From Bog-950 sp046329535 (lineage in GTDB: Bacteria > Bacteroidota > Bacteroidia > Chitinophagales > LD1), in the NCBI GenBank assembly GCA_046329535.1, contig JAXLUN010000001.1:186001-250000 (forward strand): a stretch of 64,000 nucleotides of DNA. Reading direction: 5' to 3'. The position numbers were made by a program, and so were the translations under genes. A model generated the notes under the pieces. The model was given only the letters and a program-made list of their open reading frames with translations, made no database searches and had not been told where the DNA came from. Shown here piece after piece: positions 62,056-64,000 of this stretch. Every line of letters starts with the position of its first letter. The stretch's first letter is position 1.

Positions 62056-62082
62056 TAATCTGTGTAATCAGCGTAATCTGTG
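62056..62082 (+). repeat. 9-bp triple direct repeat at the DUF58 start
   Basis: TAATCTGTG (62056-62064), TAATCAGCG (62065-62073) and TAATCTGTG (62074-62082) lie end to end; the last one supplies the in-frame TAA stop and the GTG initiator region of the next gene. It resembles a short interspersed repeat. Confidence 0.55.
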
Positions 62083-63000
62083 GTGAAACCAATTTCAAAT
62101 AATAGCGAGGAGAAAAGAAAAAAACTCAGACGCATAGAGATAAAGACGAGAAAACTCTCTAATCAGATTTTCTCGGGCAGTTATCATTCTGCGTTTAAGG
62201 GAAGAGGCATTTCCTTCAGCGAGGTTCGCGAGTATCAGTATGGCGATGACATCCGCGCCATTGATTGGAATGTGACTGCGCGTAACCGAAAACCGTTCAT
62301 CAAAGTTTTTGAAGAAGAAAGAGAGCTGACGGTGATGTTGCTGATTGATGTAAGTCAATCTTCTTTTTTCGGAACGCAGAATGAGTTCAAGAATCACATT
62401 ATTGCCGAGATAAGTGGGGTAATTGCTTTTTCTGCTATTACCAATAATGATAAAGTAGGCGTTCTTTTTTTCAGCGACACAATTGAAAAATTTATTCCAC
62501 CAAAAAAGGGGAAGACACATATCCTACGAATCATTTCAGAGATATATGACTTCCATCCTAAACAAACCGGCACCAATCTTACTGAAGCATTGAAGCACTT
62601 CAATAATATGGTGAAGAAAAAGTCTATCGCTTTTCTGGTTTCCGACTTTTTAAGTCAGGATTCTCAGAACGAAAACTTCAAGAAAGATTTTAAAAAGTCG
62701 TTGAGCATAGTTGGTAAAAAACATGACCTGATAGGGTTGCACATTTATGACGAACGAGAAGCCAATATGCCCGACATCGGTTTAGCAAAAGTAATCGACA
62801 GTGAAAGCGGTCAGGAATTCTGGATTGATACCAGCGACAAGGCGCTTCGTGAAAAGTATGCAAAAACTTTTCATGAAAATGTGCGCACCACGAAAGACTT
62901 ATTCGGCAAAAGCGGAGCGCAGTTAGAATCTATCAAAACAGAAGACAACTATGTGATTTCGCTGATGAATATGTTTAAGAAAAGAGAAATGAAGCGATAA
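62080..63000 (+). CDS. DUF58 domain protein of the moxR cluster
   Basis: The 306-residue cytoplasmic protein has the DUF58/VWA-like fold: GRGISFSEVREYQYGDDIRAIDWNVTARNRKPFIKVFEEERELTVMLLIDVSQS, where DVSQS is a degenerate MIDAS, followed by VLFFSDTIEKFIPPKKGKTH and FLVSDFLS. DUF58 proteins act with MoxR and Bat proteins. An in-frame stop at 62074-62076 and the lack of any ATG before the conserved region force a GTG start, at 62080 or 62083. It lies 62 bp after moxR in the same operon. Confidence 0.92.
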   Translation: MVKPISNNSEEKRKKLRRIEIKTRKLSNQIFSGSYHSAFKGRGISFSEVREYQYGDDIRAIDWNVTARNRKPFIKVFEEERELTVMLLIDVSQSSFFGTQNEFKNHIIAEISGVIAFSAITNNDKVGVLFFSDTIEKFIPPKKGKTHILRIISEIYDFHPKQTGTNLTEALKHFNNMVKKKSIAFLVSDFLSQDSQNENFKKDFKKSLSIVGKKHDLIGLHIYDEREANMPDIGLAKVIDSESGQEFWIDTSDKALREKYAKTFHENVRTTKDLFGKSGAQLESIKTEDNYVISLMNMFKKREMKR

Positions 63001-63034
63001 TTTGAAGATGAGAGAATTAGAAAATTTGAAAATG
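62999..63034 (+). repeat. TTTGAAGATG/TTTGAAAATG repeat at the Bat-like gene start
   Basis: TTTGAAGATGAGAG, AATTAGAAAA and TTTGAAAATG form two near-copies of a 10-mer spanning the end of the DUF58 gene and the start of the next one. The ATGs at 63008 and 63032 both lie in repeat copies. Confidence 0.45.
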
Positions 63035-63997
63035 AAAAGCGGCTTGCAATCATTAAAACTTCTGACTTTTGCCATTGTGTTTGCTGTTATTACAACCGGC
63101 AATTTACAACTGGTAACTGCACAAGTTTCTGCTACACTCCGCGCAGACTCTACTCAAATTCAAATTGGCGATCTCCTCAATATTCGCTTAACAGTTAAGA
63201 GTTCGAGTAATTCCGTTGTTCCTATTCCTGCTATTAAGGATACACTGGGAAATTTAGAAATGGTAAATGCTTCTAAAATTGATACAAGTACAGAAGGCAC
63301 TGTCAAAGTTTTTTCGCAACTCTATACGGTTTCTGCGTACGACTCGGGGGAGTTTCATGCAGGCCCTGTAATAATATACTATAAGAACAGCAAGGGAGAA
63401 TTGGATAGTGTAATCTCTAACGAAATTCCGGTTACTGTAAATACACTGGATGTAGATACGACCAAACCATTTAAAGCCATTAAAGCACCGCTGGATGTCC
63501 CTTATTCCTGGAGAGAGTTTATTCCTTATATCGTAGGATCTGTTGTTTTGCTAATAGCCATAATTGTCGGTATTGTGCTTTGGAGAAAATACCGCAAGCA
63601 AAAGCCTGTAGCAGTAGAAAGACCCAAACCCAAAGACCCTCCACATATTTGGGCTCGCAAAGAGTTGAAGAAGTTGGAAGAGGAAAAAGTTTGGCAGGGC
63701 GATAATGTGAAGTTGTATTACAGCCGGTTGACTGATGTGCTGCGCTTATATGTTGAATACCGCTACGGTTGGTATGCGATGGAATCCACTACCGAGGAGA
63801 TTCAAAGCGAAATTGAAAACTACAACCTGAAAGAAAAGGCAAAAGAAAATCTGCTTTCTATTCTTCGTTCTGCTGATTTAGTGAAGTTCGCTAAGATGAT
63901 TCCTATGCCTGATGCAAATATCCGTGCGATGGAAAGCGCTTATAAATTTATCGATTTCACTGAACCGAACGAAAACAAAACAGAAGAGAAAAAGTAA
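63008..63997 (+). CDS. BatD-like membrane protein of the moxR cluster
   Basis: The protein has a signal peptide best placed after the ATG at 63032 (LLTFAIVFAVITTGNLQLVTAQ), an Ig-like periplasmic domain (RADSTQIQIGDLLNIRLTVKSSSN ... YTVSAYDSGEFHAGPVIIYY) and a membrane helix (~180-205, IPYIVGSVVLLIAIIVGIVLW). The cytoplasmic tail is helical (HIWARKELKKLEEEKVWQGDNVKLYYSRLTDVLRLYVEYRYG). This domain order is that of BatD-like or DUF4381-like proteins between DUF58 and BatA genes. ATGs at 63008 and 63032 are both possible. The stop codon lies at the window edge, so the gene is complete. Confidence 0.85.
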   Translation: MRELENLKMKSGLQSLKLLTFAIVFAVITTGNLQLVTAQVSATLRADSTQIQIGDLLNIRLTVKSSSNSVVPIPAIKDTLGNLEMVNASKIDTSTEGTVKVFSQLYTVSAYDSGEFHAGPVIIYYKNSKGELDSVISNEIPVTVNTLDVDTTKPFKAIKAPLDVPYSWREFIPYIVGSVVLLIAIIVGIVLWRKYRKQKPVAVERPKPKDPPHIWARKELKKLEEEKVWQGDNVKLYYSRLTDVLRLYVEYRYGWYAMESTTEEIQSEIENYNLKEKAKENLLSILRSADLVKFAKMIPMPDANIRAMESAYKFIDFTEPNENKTEEKK

Positions 63998-64000
63998 TGT

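Overview
The window is chromosomal DNA of a member of the Bacteroidota, probably from the Chitinophagales/Sphingobacteria side, although the order is not proven. Evidence: six proteins carry type IX secretion (T9SS) C-terminal sorting domains of type A or type B (gliding-motility-associated), there is a PorP/SprF-like outer-membrane partner, DUF4249 and DUF4412-like proteins are present, and the promoters match the Bacteroidota -33/-7 pattern (TTTTG, 18 bp, TAnnTTTG or a close variant) rather than -35/-10 boxes. No tRNA, rRNA, insertion sequence, prophage or CRISPR array was seen.

Layout. 0-2.6 kb: ftsE, then convergent purE-purK. 2.7-5.4 kb: a zinc-ribbon/coiled-coil membrane protein followed by a secreted MORN-repeat protein. 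5.4-8.7 kb: a four-PAS soluble histidine kinase divergent from a thioredoxin-fold protein. 8.7-15.4 kb: an envelope and secretion island, with a PorP/SprF-like protein plus its T9SS type B partner, a secreted glycine-rich protein resembling phage tail-tip adhesins, a DUF4412-like protein and a T9SS type A protein. 15.4-15.9 kb: a decayed 21-bp tandem repeat. 15.9-23 kb: housekeeping genes pnp, rpsO, lon (with a sigma-54-like promoter), a START-domain protein and trxB. 23-34.7 kb: a phosphoesterase, smc and a coupled glycosyltransferase, an M43-type metalloprotease, a class V aminotransferase, a YdcF-like lipoprotein, and tilS with a TPR protein. 34.8-42.1 kb: etfB-etfA, a DUF151 nuclease, nupC, an apparently orphan attenuator-like small RNA, dnaK and a DUF4249 lipoprotein. 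42.2-50.3 kb: a small secreted protein and a 2511-residue T9SS adhesin whose 3' third differs in base composition. 50.6-57 kb: an ECF sigma factor with an overlapping anti-sigma/TPR membrane protein, divergent from a thioester-containing alpha-2-macroglobulin. 57-60.7 kb: an MFS carrier overlapping heme A synthase, and a T9SS esterase. 61-64 kb: the start of a moxR-DUF58-Bat operon.

How the genes fit together. Housekeeping functions (purine synthesis, RNA decay, proteolysis, chromosome organisation, tRNA modification, electron transfer, chaperoning) alternate with surface and secreted proteins that depend on a T9SS encoded elsewhere. The least-explained features are the minus-strand small RNA/mini-ORF between nupC and dnaK, the tail-fibre-like secreted protein, the zinc-ribbon/MORN pair, the heptapeptide-encoding repeat relic downstream of pnp, and the sigma-54-like site in front of lon. 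All functional assignments are by eye from motifs; no database search was run.
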